NCBI RefSeq assembly: GCF_000276665.1
Contig: NW_004955463.1
Span: 10,357,565-10,421,564, forward strand
Reading direction: 5' to 3'
Length of the DNA: 64,000 bases
Source of the DNA: Chinchilla lanigera
Taxonomy: Eukaryota > Chordata > Mammalia > Rodentia > Chinchillidae
Shown here: piece by piece, positions 11,715 to 21,639 of the stretch
Numbering within the stretch: position 1 is the stretch's first letter
Layout: each line of letters starts with the position of its first letter
Notes under the pieces: model-generated
What the model saw: only the letters and a program-made list of their open reading frames with translations
The model's database searches: none
Told to the model about the DNA's origin: nothing
Program-made: the position numbers and the translations under genes

Positions 11715-12838
11715 AATTTTTATTGATAATTTCCATTTGGGAAAGTATTACCAACTTACTTTCATTTAGTTCTTTCAACAGAGTTTTCATTAATCTTTTA
11801 AAATATTTTAAAATTTGATTAACATATGCTCATTTCACATATTAATGTGATTTAGTGTGATATTTCAACATATGCATACAGCATTCACTGTTAATGTTTA
11901 TCCTTCCTTGATCTACCTTGACCACCCTTTTTCTATCTTCTAATATCAACTATTTTACATCCAGGTTTATGTTTTCCTTTAGTTTCCACATACCTAATAG
12001 AACGTGTAGGAGATGACTTTCTCTGACTTGCTTATTTCACTAAATATAAAATATCCAGTTTCACCTAGTTTGCTACAAATGGCTGGACGTCAGTCTTCTT
12101 TATGGCTGAATAGTAGTAGTTCACTGTATATATGTAGCACAGTGTGCATTTCATTTATTCTCCATCCATTCATCTACTGATGGACTTATGTTAATTACAT
12201 ATCTTACTTATTGTGAATAGTAGCAGAAACATCATGGCCATGCAAATATGTATTCAGTATGCTTATTTTTACCCATAAGTGAGATAGCTGAATCACATGA
12301 TAATTCAATTTTAATTATTTGAGATCTCTCCATACCACTGGCTCCTATCATAGCATAGTAATTTATACTCTCACCAAAAATGTTCATTTCTTTTTCTTCA
12401 CACCTTCTGCAGGATTTTATTTTTTATAATACCTATTCCAATTGGAGATAGATGATATATAACTCATTTTTGTTCTCACTTGTTTGATAGTTATGATACT
12501 AAGCATGTTTCATATATCTGGTGGCCCTGTATACTTCTTCTTTTGAGATATATCTGTTTATACAATTTGCCCATTTATTTTTGAGTTTCTTATATACTTT
12601 GGATATTAATCTTTTTCCAGATGAATAATTGGCAAATATTTCACCATTTTCAGGTTGTTTCAGTCTGGAGATTGATTCCTTTGCTGTACAAGAACTTTTT
12701 TGTTCTTGAAATTCATTAAATGATTTAAAATCTTTTTCTAATATGTTCAATGTCTACAGAGATTTTCTCATAGAAAGTGTTTCAATGGACAGTTTTTCCA
12801 GCAATTACATTTACTGTATTTTCTTATTCCTTTATGTT
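11715..12838 (-). mobile_element. L1 3' UTR and adjoining 3' sequence (antisense)
   Basis: The plus strand shows the classic antisense L1 3' landmarks in order: acttgcttatttcactaaatat (12027), tttcacctagtttgctacaaatggctggacgtcagtcttctttatggctgaatagtagt (12059), tccatccattcatctactgatggactta (12160), attgtgaatagtagcagaaacatcatgg (12210), gttcatttctttttcttcacaccttctgcagga (12382) and gagtttcttatatactttggatattaatc (12582). The 83-codon minus frame at 12499-12750 is part of this relic. Confidence 0.75.
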
Positions 12839-12842
12839 TCAT

Positions 12843-12916
12843 AGCTGGGTGTAGTGGCACATGTGTATAATCCCAGTATGCAGGAGGCTGAGGCAGGAGG
12901 ATTACTTCAATGCCAA
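12843..12916 (+). mobile_element. B1 SINE fragment
   Basis: The run agctgggtgtagtggcac followed by ataatcccagtatgcaggaggctgaggcaggaggatta matches the 7SL-derived head of B1 in the sense orientation. It is truncated after about 70 bp, and L1-like sequence resumes on both sides. Confidence 0.8.
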
Positions 12917-12939
12917 ATATAATTTAGAAAACTCAAAGG

Positions 12940-13490
12940 AAAAATTTCTATTACATTAAATAATATTTTTACTTATCATGCTTTTATCTTCTTTCCCAAT
13001 GTTCTAAGTTTCCTTAGTTCATTATTTTCTTTCATTTAACATTCATGTAAATATTGTTAGACAGGTCTGCTGATGAAAAATTCTCTTATTTTTCCATGTC
13101 CACCTGAAAATATGTTTTTCTTTTCATTTTTGAAAAATATTGTCACTGGATAAAAAATTCAAGGCTGACAATTCTTTAGTTTTATTACTCTGAACCATGC
13201 CTGTTGCTTCTCTATTCCATTGTGTATAATCAGAAATTCCCTGTCATTTGTGTTGTTTTGTCCACTACATTGCTTCTGAAATTTTAAATTTGATTTTAGT
13301 TCTTAGAGATTTAGGTATAATGTGTACTTCCCATGTAAGTGCTTATAGAATGGAATCTGAGGGTTTACAATTTTGCCATATTTGGAATATGTTTCATCAT
13401 TTTTTTTCAAGCTTTTTCAAACAAGATATTTTTTTCCTTTTATTTCTGGACTTTGGTGGTATGAATGTTAAATCTTAGGCTATAGTCTCA
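12940..13490 (-). mobile_element. Old L1 5' region (antisense)
   Basis: The plus strand carries tctgctgatgaaaaattctcttatttttcc (13067), gaaaatatgtttttcttttcatttttgaaaaatattgtcactgg (13107), tcattacttgaaccatgcc-like words (13180-13200) and cagaaattccctgtcatttgtgttgtt (13231). This order is typical of the complement of the L1 5' region. No intact frame remains. Confidence 0.5.
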
Positions 13491-13536
13491 GAGGTCCCTG
13501 AAGTAAGGTTTCATTTGCTTTCTTTTATAGCACCAT

Positions 13537-13605
13537 TTCCTCTCTCTCTCTCTCTCTTTTTCTCTCTCTCTCTTTGTCTCTCTGTCTCTCTTTCTGTCTC
13601 TTTGT
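13537..13605. repeat. (TC)n microsatellite, interrupted
   Basis: Runs of tctctc are broken by ttttt, tttgtc and ctgtctc words. It abuts the LTR that begins at 13613. Confidence 0.9.
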
Positions 13606-13612
13606 TCAGATT

Positions 13613-14140
13613 TGTAATGGTTGATTAATTGTGTCAACTTGAGAAGTTTAGAAAGTTAACGAAATCACCTCAGCAATTCTATACCTTAGGATGTAGAGGA
13701 CCCACCCTAGAGCTGCTCCTCACCTCGATGGTATAAAGGAGAAATGAGGAAGGATGGTTCTGCTTCTGTTCTTCTGAGGAGCTCCAGTCTTCGCCTTCAG
13801 TATGGACATCGATCTCCTAAGTTCCCGTGTAGACTCTCCTGCTTCTGTTGTAGACTCTTCAGCCTTCTAGCACACCCTCTTTGCCTTTTGCATAAGACCT
13901 TTCAGTCTTCTGTCATAGACTCTTCAGCCTTCCATTGCTGGCCCATTGGCCTCCTGATACAGACTGCATGGACACTTCAGTGAGTTCCAGACTAAACTGA
14001 AACCATCAGTCTTCAGACACCTTCAGTGCACTTCCTTGTCTGACTCTGTGGGTAGCCATCTTTAGCTAATCTTGTAATTACTTATACACTTGTATATCTT
14101 GTGTTATATCTCCTTCTCTAGTAAAACACAGACTGATGTA
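13613..14140 (+). mobile_element. MaLR-type solo LTR
   Basis: It begins tgtaatggttgattaattg and continues tgtcaacttgag, the hallmark start of MLT1/MaLR-class LTRs ('tgtgatggttaattttatgtgtcaactt'). It ends ctctagtaaaacacagactgatgta, which parallels the MaLR 3' end. The interior has repeated agactcttcagccttc words (13853 and 13918), another trait of this class. The length of about 528 bp suits a rodent MaLR LTR. The 79-codon frame at 13744-13983 is inside the LTR. No internal region or second LTR adjoins, so this is a solo LTR. Confidence 0.7.
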
Positions 14141-14149
14141 AAGTTATAC

Positions 14150-14365
14150 AGCTTCTATTGTTGCTTTGTGGTATTTCTTTTTATCATTTCTTTTATTCCA
14201 TTGTGAAACATACTAATTTTTAAAATATTTCACTGACTATACTTTTTAAGATTTCCCTTGGCTGAGATGTCTTTTCTTTACTCTGTTTTAAGTACGTAAT
14301 TGTTCATGGAAGCATTTTTGTAGTAGTTGATTAAAAGTCTTCTTCAGATAACTCTAACATTTTAT
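14150..14365 (-). mobile_element. Old L1 5' region, continuation after the LTR
   Basis: The words catggaagcatttttgtagtagttgattaaaagtcttcttcagataactctaaca (14306) parallel the antisense L1 words 'tttaaagtccttgtctgctaattccaacat'. It probably continues the 12.94-13.49 kb segment that the LTR split. Confidence 0.4.
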
Positions 14366-14367
14366 CA

Positions 14368-14745
14368 TGTCAAAATTGGCTAAACTGGCTCAGAAACATA
14401 TACATCAAAGTCCTAAGACCTCATCCAGAGTGTGACTATATTTGGAGATATGGTTTTAGAACGAGTCAGTAAAGGTAAAATTATGTCCTATGTATGCCCC
14501 CACCGTGATTCTTTACTAATAAGAAAGGGAGATCGTGGACAAACTGGGAGAAATCCTGTGAAGAATTTGGAAGGAGGTAGCCATATACCAGGAGCTGAGT
14601 GAGGCTTCAGAATGATACTACACCTGCTGACACCTTGAACTTGGATTTACAACCTCCAAAACTACAAGGAAATAAATTCATATTGTTTAAGCACACTGGG
14701 ATTTGGCATTTCCTGTGACAGGACGAGTAAACTAACAGTATGTAT
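14368..14745 (+). mobile_element. Old ERVL/MaLR-type LTR
   Basis: Readable landmarks in order are catcaaagtcctaagacctcatccagagtgtgactatatttggagat (14402), gatactacacctgctgacaccttgaacttggatttacaacctccaaaacta (14614), an aataaattcatattgtttaagcac polyadenylation-type segment (14668) and a closing gagtaaactaacagta. Old MLT-class mammalian LTRs have this order. I cannot fix the subfamily by eye. Confidence 0.55.
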
Positions 14746-14799
14746 TGTCATAAGTTTCACATCCTTCTGGCTCTTGCTATGACAAATTATTTTCAGCTG

Positions 14800-15740
14800 A
14801 AACCTAAATGTTCTGCTGTTGCTGGTGCAATGTGAATCTCTGGAACTTATCTAAGGTTTCTGGTTTAGCTGGTTGTCACTTGTCCTGCTTTAGTAGGGGC
14901 CAGGGACGGATGTCTCTTTACTGTCAGGTAGAAGTAGAAGTCCATAAACTTTGGGGGTACCTTACTTGGGGAAATGTAAGAGCTCTGGCTCCCTATTGCC
15001 TCTCCACTCGGAAGTTTTTGAGGAAAAAATGCCTTGTTTCTGTTCCCCACATGACTTCAATTAAAGTGTGGCCTCATATCACTGGTTTACGGTCAGATTT
15101 TGTCCCCACTAAGCCTCCTCTGACATTTCCTGGACAGAGAATGAGGATCTCGTTTCTGTCATGTCAGGGCCAGAGCCAAGTCTCCTAATCAGGTTGCTAC
15201 TAACACTGAAGTGCTGGGTGCTTGTTACCATCCACTGAGACCAAAGTCCTGCCTTCCTGTCACATCTTTCTAGTATCATTCTGCGGCTGGGGCTAGGGGT
15301 GCCTTGTGAGAGTCTGGTCAGAATGGAAGTTTCATCTTCCCACTTTACCTTTCCTGGCATGAGCTGGGAGTAGAGTCCCTGGTTTGTATTTTGTGGTGTT
15401 TGGCTATAACAAAGCAGTTCACTGTCTTGTGAGATTTCCTCTTTCCTGGCCTTTGGTTTGAGACTAGGCCTTTTGTATCTATTTTTATCTGTATCTTCTG
15501 ATTTTTGTAGACCCCTTAGTTCTTTGGCTTCAAGTTGGGATAAGTAAGGCTTGAAGAAAACCCAGGGTATTTGGCACTGTGCCACTTACTAGGTCTTGAA
15601 TACCTGAGCTAATCTTGTTTCTTTTCCTTACTTTTCAGAGTCTTTTTGTTCTTTTTTGTATCTAAACATGGATTTTGATTGTACTCAATGGGAGGAAGGA
15701 AGAAATTTCTTCTTCATCTTCCTAAAGGAGAAGTGGGGGA
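14800..15740 (-). mobile_element. L1 5' UTR and 5' end (antisense)
   Basis: The segment is relatively GC-rich and ends on the plus strand with tactcaatgggaggaaggaag (15680) and ttcttcttcatcttcctaaa (15706). On the minus strand this gives the ggaagatgaagaag-type start of an L1. Before it come words like the antisense L1 5' UTR (agctggttgtcacttgtcctgctttagtaggggc at 14866). The 158-codon minus frame at 15109-15585, the longest in the window, and the 126-codon plus frame at 14808-15188 both lie inside it. Neither matches a protein family I know. Confidence 0.55.
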
Positions 15741-16159
15741 TTTTTAAAAAAATGACAATCACTCTAGTGATTGACATGAAAAATTTAGACATACTAACTC
15801 AATTTTTCTGATATGACTTGTATATCGAAATTCTTATCATGCTTTATAAAATTCCTATTTGTGTGTGTTTGACTAAGAAGTTATACTGACATTTGCTTTT
15901 AAAAAACATACAAAATGGCCACTTTAGTGTACATAAAATTATCTCAAAGTAAACAAAGTCCTGCAGTTCCTGAGAGGTTCATTGAACTTCAACTATTCAG
16001 CACCACTCTCTGATTACACAGGAAACAGAAATTGGCTTGAAGCTATAAATGACAGGTAAACTTTTCTGTGCAATACTTTCAAGAAGAGAAGTCATGATTT
16101 GTTAATCCAACAGGATTAGGGACAAAAGGACCTGGGAAACTACCTGATGATGATAGAAT

Positions 16160-16295
16160 GTGTGCAAGACTAATTCAAGAATATGCAGCAGTACACTTGA
16201 GTCTTAGCTTGGTCTCTGCATAGATGTACAATCTTGATCAGATCCATTAAACTTCCTAAAATACAGCTCCTATGGTTGCTTCTAGTTTAATGAAC
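16160..16295 (+). mobile_element. MIR SINE fragment (sense)
   Basis: The words tgagtcttagcttggtctctgcatagatgtacaatcttgatcagatcc, then attaaacttcctaaaatacagctcc follow the sense MIR order, with strong divergence. Confidence 0.4.
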
Positions 16296-16499
16296 TTATT
16301 ATTATCCAAGTGAAAACTGATATTATTATATTTTTATTATACTCTTTGTATTTATATTCCAGGAGATAAAGCTTGACACATATTCTAATCTGTAAAAAAT
16401 ACTAATTTGGAAATTCACAATTGTTTAATTTTAGGTTGCTACAATTCATGTATGTGTAGGGGTGATGGAAACATTTAAGACTATCTAGGTAAGTTTTCA

Positions 16500-16690
16500 T
16501 AGATCATTGACTTTCAACATTGGCAGCACATTAGAATTAACTGGGAAGCTCTTTAAATGCTCCACTGCCCTGGTCTGTCTCCCAGAGATTTTGAGCTAAC
16601 TGACCTGGGGTGAGACCTTATCATTAGTGTTTTAGAAATGTTCCCTAGGTAACACTTATGTGTGTGAATCTTCAATTTAGGTAAACATCT
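16500..16690 (+). mobile_element. MER5-type (hAT-Charlie) nonautonomous DNA transposon
   Basis: The segment follows MER5A order: gatcattgactttcaacattggcagcacattagaattaactgggaagctctttaaatgc (compare 'gcatcacctgggaacttgttagaaatgc'), then tgacctggggtgagacc, then attagtgttttagaaatgttccctaggtaac (compare 'tgtgttttaacaagccctccaggtga'), and a diverged terminal inverted repeat. Confidence 0.65.
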
Positions 16691-17199
16691 CTAGTTCTGA
16701 CTTACTCTAGGTGAGTGAGGCAATTGACCAGCCAGGCTTGGGCTCCATAGATTTAGCAACGATCCCAGCAGTTGTTAGGAGGACTAGTTTGTCTCTGACC
16801 CCTCTCTCTTCTCCCTTAATACTCATATTTTCAAAAGTGTTTTCTAGCCGTGTGCCCACTGTCCTGTCCATTCATACTCCCTGCCTGGCTTCCTTGTTTT
16901 CCTTTAGTCCCTGCATGTGGGAGTTGATGTGGAACAACTGTATCCTCACAGCTTAAATTCTTTCTACAACATTAACACCAGCTTCTGCCTGAACAACTTA
17001 GAAGAGAGAAAACTTAACTACCTTCTGGGAAAATACTTCTGTCTCTGGAGAGCCCTCAGTATTATAAGATGTAGAGGAAGCAAGAAGACAAGTTTCTACT
17101 CAGTATAAATAGGATTGTGTGTGCTAATTTAACAACAAATTTCAATAGAGGCTAGACTGCCTCTTAAAGATAGTTGGCTTTTTAAAAAATACTGTGTTT

Positions 17200-17420
17200 C
17201 ATTTACCATAGCTTTTACTTCAAAACAGTGTTGTGGCAATATTACAGTCATCTCAATTCTTTTAAATGGAAATCAATTTTCCTAATTGTTGCAGAAGAAA
17301 AAACTGAGGCACATGGAAGAAAAATAAATTAGCACTGTTGGCCAGGAAATGGCCAAAAGGGAGCATCACTGTGATTTCACTCCCACAGGTACAGTCTGAC
17401 ACAAGATTTCTTTTCACGAA
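17200..17420 (-). mobile_element. MIR SINE fragment (antisense), weak
   Basis: The run gcagaagaaaaaactgaggcacatggaag at 17291 matches the antisense MIR motif 'gatgaggaaactgaggcacagagag'. The flanking words fit poorly. Confidence 0.35.
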
Positions 17421-17699
17421 CTGTGGCTTTTTCTCTACAACATGAAACAGTCCTCTATTCATGTGTCTGAACTATATGTTCCAGGCTGGTGCAAGTGCGT
17501 GAAGAAAGGATGAACATATGAAAAGGAGAAGGGGGCTCTGCTGTCACAAATATTCAAGAAGGGGTTGAAGACAGGACTCCTGGAATCAATTTGAGAGCCG
17601 TTTTTTGGAAGGTGACATCGGTAAGAGCAAAGCAAACTAACCCAGCCCACTCTTCCCCTGGCCACTTCCAGCCAAGTGTGAAATGAGGTCATATTTCCT

Positions 17700-18860
17700 T
17701 GCATTTAAAAGCGAAAACTGTCACTCCCAAAAAGAGTTTTCTGTACTGACCGCTTCACTAATTCACTGCTGACTGGGCTCGTCTAGGAAGGGAACACATG
17801 AAATATTTAAACCTTGTCCTTCCTCAGATGCAAAGCAGCAAAGATGATTTTCCACAGAATTTAACATTAAACTCAGGCAATTTGTACAGCTGTGCATATA
17901 AATGACTTTTCACATAATCTCTAGAGGCCAGGGTCAATGCTCCTCACACATTTTAATAGTGTAGATGACATAGCAACATTCTTCCAATTTATGTTCCTTC
18001 ATAATTGAAAGAGGCTTTAATAAAAGTGAGGAAGAGACTGTATGTACATAGCAATATCAATTTCTGCTGACAGTTGCGTGACGTTAACTGTAATTTTAAT
18101 GTAATTTGTTCCAAGGGTGGTATTGAGCCCCAAAACATAGCTAAATCCATTTTAAAGTAACGTATGTGTGTTTCTGTGTGTTATACTATTAGAAGGACCC
18201 AGTTATATTGCTGTCATGAGGACAGCAAATATAACTTCATTAGATGAATACTTTAATTATTTTTCCTATGGATATATTTGTTTAAATAAACAGGAGCCTT
18301 GTCTTTATTATCAGCATAGAATTTAAACCAATCAGATTTCAGGGTGACACAGTTGTTACGGTGCTTAAGAGAAATAAACATGTAATTTGCCAAAGTACAA
18401 GAATAACACGGTTATAATTGCTAAAATGTGGTTATCTGCATGAACTGTAGTTAATATTTATTCTGGGTGAAATAGTTTTTTATTAAGTTATTTTTTCATT
18501 TAGTAGAGCTAATAGTTTTGTTGGTAATTCAAACATTTCCTGCTGTGGGTAAAAACAAATGTAAAACTGAAGAATGATGGCATTCTCCAGCTCTGAAATT
18601 TGCTAATTGCAGAACTATTCAATTATAGGTAATATCCTTTTATTGCTAATAAGATTAGCCTGTATCAACACAAATATAATTCTGAAATGGAATTTGTCCA
18701 ATTTGCCTGGTATGGAATTTAAAACTGCTCTATACAAAAAGACTCTGGGTAATTAGCATTGAAATATGGATGACAAGGCAAAGAATTAGTAAAATGTCTA
18801 AGCTGAAAATTTTTTTCTGATATATATGCTTTTTATCTCAGGACAATTTCAAAGTGGATA
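17700..18860. other. Candidate conserved noncoding block, AT-rich
   Basis: No repeat is visible for over 1.1 kb. The sequence has the texture of mammalian developmental CNEs: AT-rich, many taat/atta homeodomain-type cores (for example ctaattgcagaac near 18603, gggtaattagcattg near 18748), a ttgcgtgacgttaac word near 18074 that resembles a CRE half site, and no low-complexity runs. Conservation cannot be tested from one sequence, so this call is an inference. Confidence 0.35.
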
Positions 18861-18865
18861 TGTGT

Positions 18866-18900
18866 CACACACACACACACACACACACATGCACACACAC
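18866..18900. repeat. (CA)n microsatellite
   Basis: A nearly pure CA run of about 17 units with one tg interruption near 18890. Confidence 0.95.
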
Positions 18901-19935
18901 AAATGAAACAAGCATGTGATTGGACCAGTTGTTATATAGATTAAAATTATTTAGTTTTAAATTCATTGGTTAATTGGTTTTAGCACAATATGGTGTTCTG
19001 CAAACCTTCCTTGCGCTGGCCAGAAGGATGTAGTACTGTGTTGGGTACACAGTGAGCAGAGAAAGAAGGTCTGTAGATTAGACTGGGCCATTAGGAAGGC
19101 ATCAGAATCATTTAGTGGTGGCCAAAAGTACATCAACACCACTTAATCTTACCTAATGCCAGTCAAGTCAGACTCTTCAGATGTAGAGCACAGGGACTAG
19201 TGGTTGTCGAGTCTCAGGTGCTACTTACACACATGGGTTTTGAGAACTACTGTGCTCAAGGGCTCACTCTGCTGTGTTAGTAACAGCTATGGTACATATC
19301 TAGTATCTCTCAATCTTGGCCTTGGGCTGCTTCTCTTATGGAAGGGGCTAGTTGTCCACTTACTGTCTAACAGAGCTGAGAAGAGGATTTCTAAAGGATG
19401 ATGATCTCAGCTCAGATATTACTAAAGATGACAGCAGATATGGCGTCAAGCTCTTAGGGATATTGTGGGCTCCTTTAAGAATGTAAAGAACAGAGACTGC
19501 TTGGGAAGTCTGATCTCCCTTTCTAGTATGGCACTGTTTTAAAAATTTGATCTGAGGACTTTGTATATCAGAATAACTTAGGAAGATAGTAACTGTGTAT
19601 GTTCTGAGGTCTCATATCCAATATTTTGATCAAAATTACAGAGAACGCATCCACAATTCTATGTGTGCTATCATATTATATCACAACCTCACACTGATCT
19701 CCCAACTGAATCATGACCATTGGCTGAGCTTGGAAAAGAGGACTCTTCATCTTCTCCTGAATACTGAACTCACCAATGGGGGCAACCAACACAAATGTCT
19801 GGATTTTCCCAGATTTAACACAGGAAAAATTCCTCAGTCCTGGGCAAATCAAATAGTTTGTTCTGAAAGACCTAATTTCAAATCTTCTTCTACTGTATGC
19901 CAGCTTATACGAGCTATAGGGCTTTTAGCATGGCT
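18901..19935. other. Unique intergenic sequence
   Basis: No gene is seen. Words near 19240 (ttttgagaactactgtgctc) and 19520-19580 resemble termini of MER5-type elements but are too short to call. The 114-codon plus frame at 19595-19939 has no recognisable domain. Confidence 0.35.
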
Positions 19936-19939
19936 CTAA

Positions 19940-20080
19940 ATCACTTTGGAATCCACTTTCCTCATTTGTTAGGTAGCTATAATGTCCATTTCACAGAGAT
20001 ATTGTGTGTATTAAGTGAAATTAAATATGATTATATATACGAAGCACCTACCAAGTAGACATTTCCCAAATGTTATTTCC
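19940..20080 (+). mobile_element. MIR SINE (sense)
   Basis: The run ccactttcctcatttgttaggtagctataatgtccatttcacagagatattgtgtgtattaagtg followed by gaagcacctaccaagtag matches the 3' half of sense MIR ('tttcctcatctgtaaaatggggataat ... gttgtgaggattaaatg ... agtgcctggcacatag'). Confidence 0.55.
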
Positions 20081-20464
20081 TTTCCAAACCATTGGCAAAA
20101 TTGTACTCTTAGGCCCAAGAGGAGGTTCCTATTACATACAGCTAGAAGGTGGATGCCATTTAATTTATTTCACTGGGGGAAGAGGCTTTTTTCAGTAAAC
20201 AACAGACTGTCATAGGTGTTTCAGCCAGATTTCTTTTTTTTCTTTTTTTCAGTTTGTAAATATGCAAATTGAGAGTCATGATTCATTTCATTCTTGTGGA
20301 GAATCAAGTTAAGTATAAAATTATGGATATCAACAAAAATGGAAAAGGTATATTCATAATATGGATTTATTAGTCTTAGAATTTAGACAACAGATTCAGA
20401 GTCCTATGAATGAATGCAGTTATTGCTTCTACAATTTGAGGAGATAGTGAAAAGGTTCTAAGAC

Positions 20465-20630
20465 CAGGTTAGGTTTTACTGCTGGCTCTAATAGCTTTAT
20501 AGATTTACACAGTTCTCAATTTTTCTGAACCTCAGATTCTACACTTATAAAAAGATGAGATTGGAATGATTTTTAAATTCATCTCTAAAGTTCCTGCAAG
20601 CCTTGTGATTCTACTCTGGATAAATAATTA
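20465..20630 (+). mobile_element. MIR-class SINE (sense)
   Basis: Landmarks are ttactgctggctctaatagctttatagatttacacagttctcaatttttctgaacctcagattctacacttataaaaagatgaga and a closing tctaaagttcctgcaagccttgtgattcta. This matches MIR/MIR3 order, including the 'ggtcccttccagctctgattcta' type ending. Confidence 0.6.
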
Positions 20631-20660
20631 TTTTGTTTCGTTTCGATTCTTTTAGTAAAA

Positions 20661-20761
20661 GGGAGCTGGCTACTTTTTTGTTTGTTTGCTCTTTGAGACA
20701 GACTCGCCCTATGTAGTTGAAGGTGCCCTTCAACTCACTACATAGAGGGAGCTGACTACTT
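20661..20761 (-). mobile_element. 5'-truncated B1 SINE (antisense) with target-site duplication
   Basis: Plus strand: poly-T-rich tail (ttttttgtttgtttg), then ctctttgagacagac and ctatgtag, the antisense B1 tail region. It is bounded by the direct repeats gggagctggctactt (20661-20675) and gggagctgactactt (20747-20761), differing at one base. Only about 70 bp of B1 was inserted. The end carries a hairpin: ctatgtagttgaagg (20709-20723) faces ccttcaactcactacatag (20727-20745). Confidence 0.75.
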
Positions 20762-20952
20762 TAAGATAGTTGATGTCATTGTAGAGAAATTAATTTTAGT
20801 TTTTGTCCTTTATTTTGAAACATCTTCTTTTATAATTTATTTCAACTAGTCATATATCTATTCTTAGAAAAACTCAGAATAACTCTGTTTTTTCTTGATA
20901 CAGTTTTTCAAATAAGAAATGAATGACCATATTCAGCCTTAGTAAATCTTCT

Positions 20953-21106
20953 TGTTCTTTATTTTGTTTATTTGTCTTGCTTTTTGAGATAGGGTTACAA
21001 TACGTAGCTCAGGCTGGCCTTGAACTTACTATGTGGTCCAGGTTGCCCTTGAACTTGCAACCTCCTGATTGCTTGGATTACAGGCATGCACCACCATGTC
21101 CACCTG
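20953..21106 (-). mobile_element. B1 SINE (antisense) with internal duplication and target-site duplication
   Basis: The plus strand reads tttttgagatagggtt, then two successive copies of the ctcaggctggccttgaact-type motif (21007-21027 and 21037-21057), then gattacaggcatgcaccaccatg. The repeated motif is the internal duplication of about 29 bp that characterises rodent B1. Flanks agccttagtaaatctt (20934) and agccttgctaaatctt (21107) form the target-site duplication. Overlapping 64- and 66-codon frames are by-products. Confidence 0.9.
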
Positions 21107-21514
21107 AGCCTTGCTAAATCTTATTTCTACTTCTGCTAGCACTGTCACACTGATCATGGCTAGAAGCCCTGAGCATTTTCCAGTCCGGTGAGATTTTCCT
21201 AATTGACTTATGACAGAATGGATATCCATCCTGGTAAGTTGAATAAGTATATATTATCCTCAAATTTGAATAACCAAAGTAAAAGGTTTACTCCCTCTTG
21301 GTCAGTTTAGAATAGGAGAGTTTAGAAAAGACAAGACTGAATTGAGAGAAGGCTAAGTATGCAGAGCTCAATCCTAGAGAATCTTTAAAATGGGTACATA
21401 TAGTGAAGCCTATGGTTAGCAGAATGATAACAAGTGTTTAGTCAGTAGCAATCCATCCCAAATTGAAGTTGGTAGGAGCCAGGGCTTAAATCTAGGTCAG
21501 ATAGTTTATTAATT

Positions 21515-21630
21515 CCATCTGTCACAGATTTACCAAATATTTATTGAATACTTACTGTGTAGCAGATATTATTTGACTCTTGAGATATATCGATGGCCAT
21601 GGAAGCCCAGCTTTTGCCAATATGTTAGAG
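21515..21630 (+). mobile_element. L2 LINE 3' end (sense)
   Basis: The run accaaatatttattgaatacttactgtgtagcagatatta matches the L2 3' motif 'caacaaatatttattgagcacctactatgtgccaggcac'. It is followed by a diverged ggccatggaagcccagc stretch. Confidence 0.6.
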
Positions 21631-21639
21631 TGCACCACA

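Noticed and set aside
15109..15585. 158-codon minus-strand frame, the longest in the window
   Set aside because: It lies in an antisense L1 5' UTR-like block with elevated GC, has no recognisable domain, and shows no promoter or splice context.
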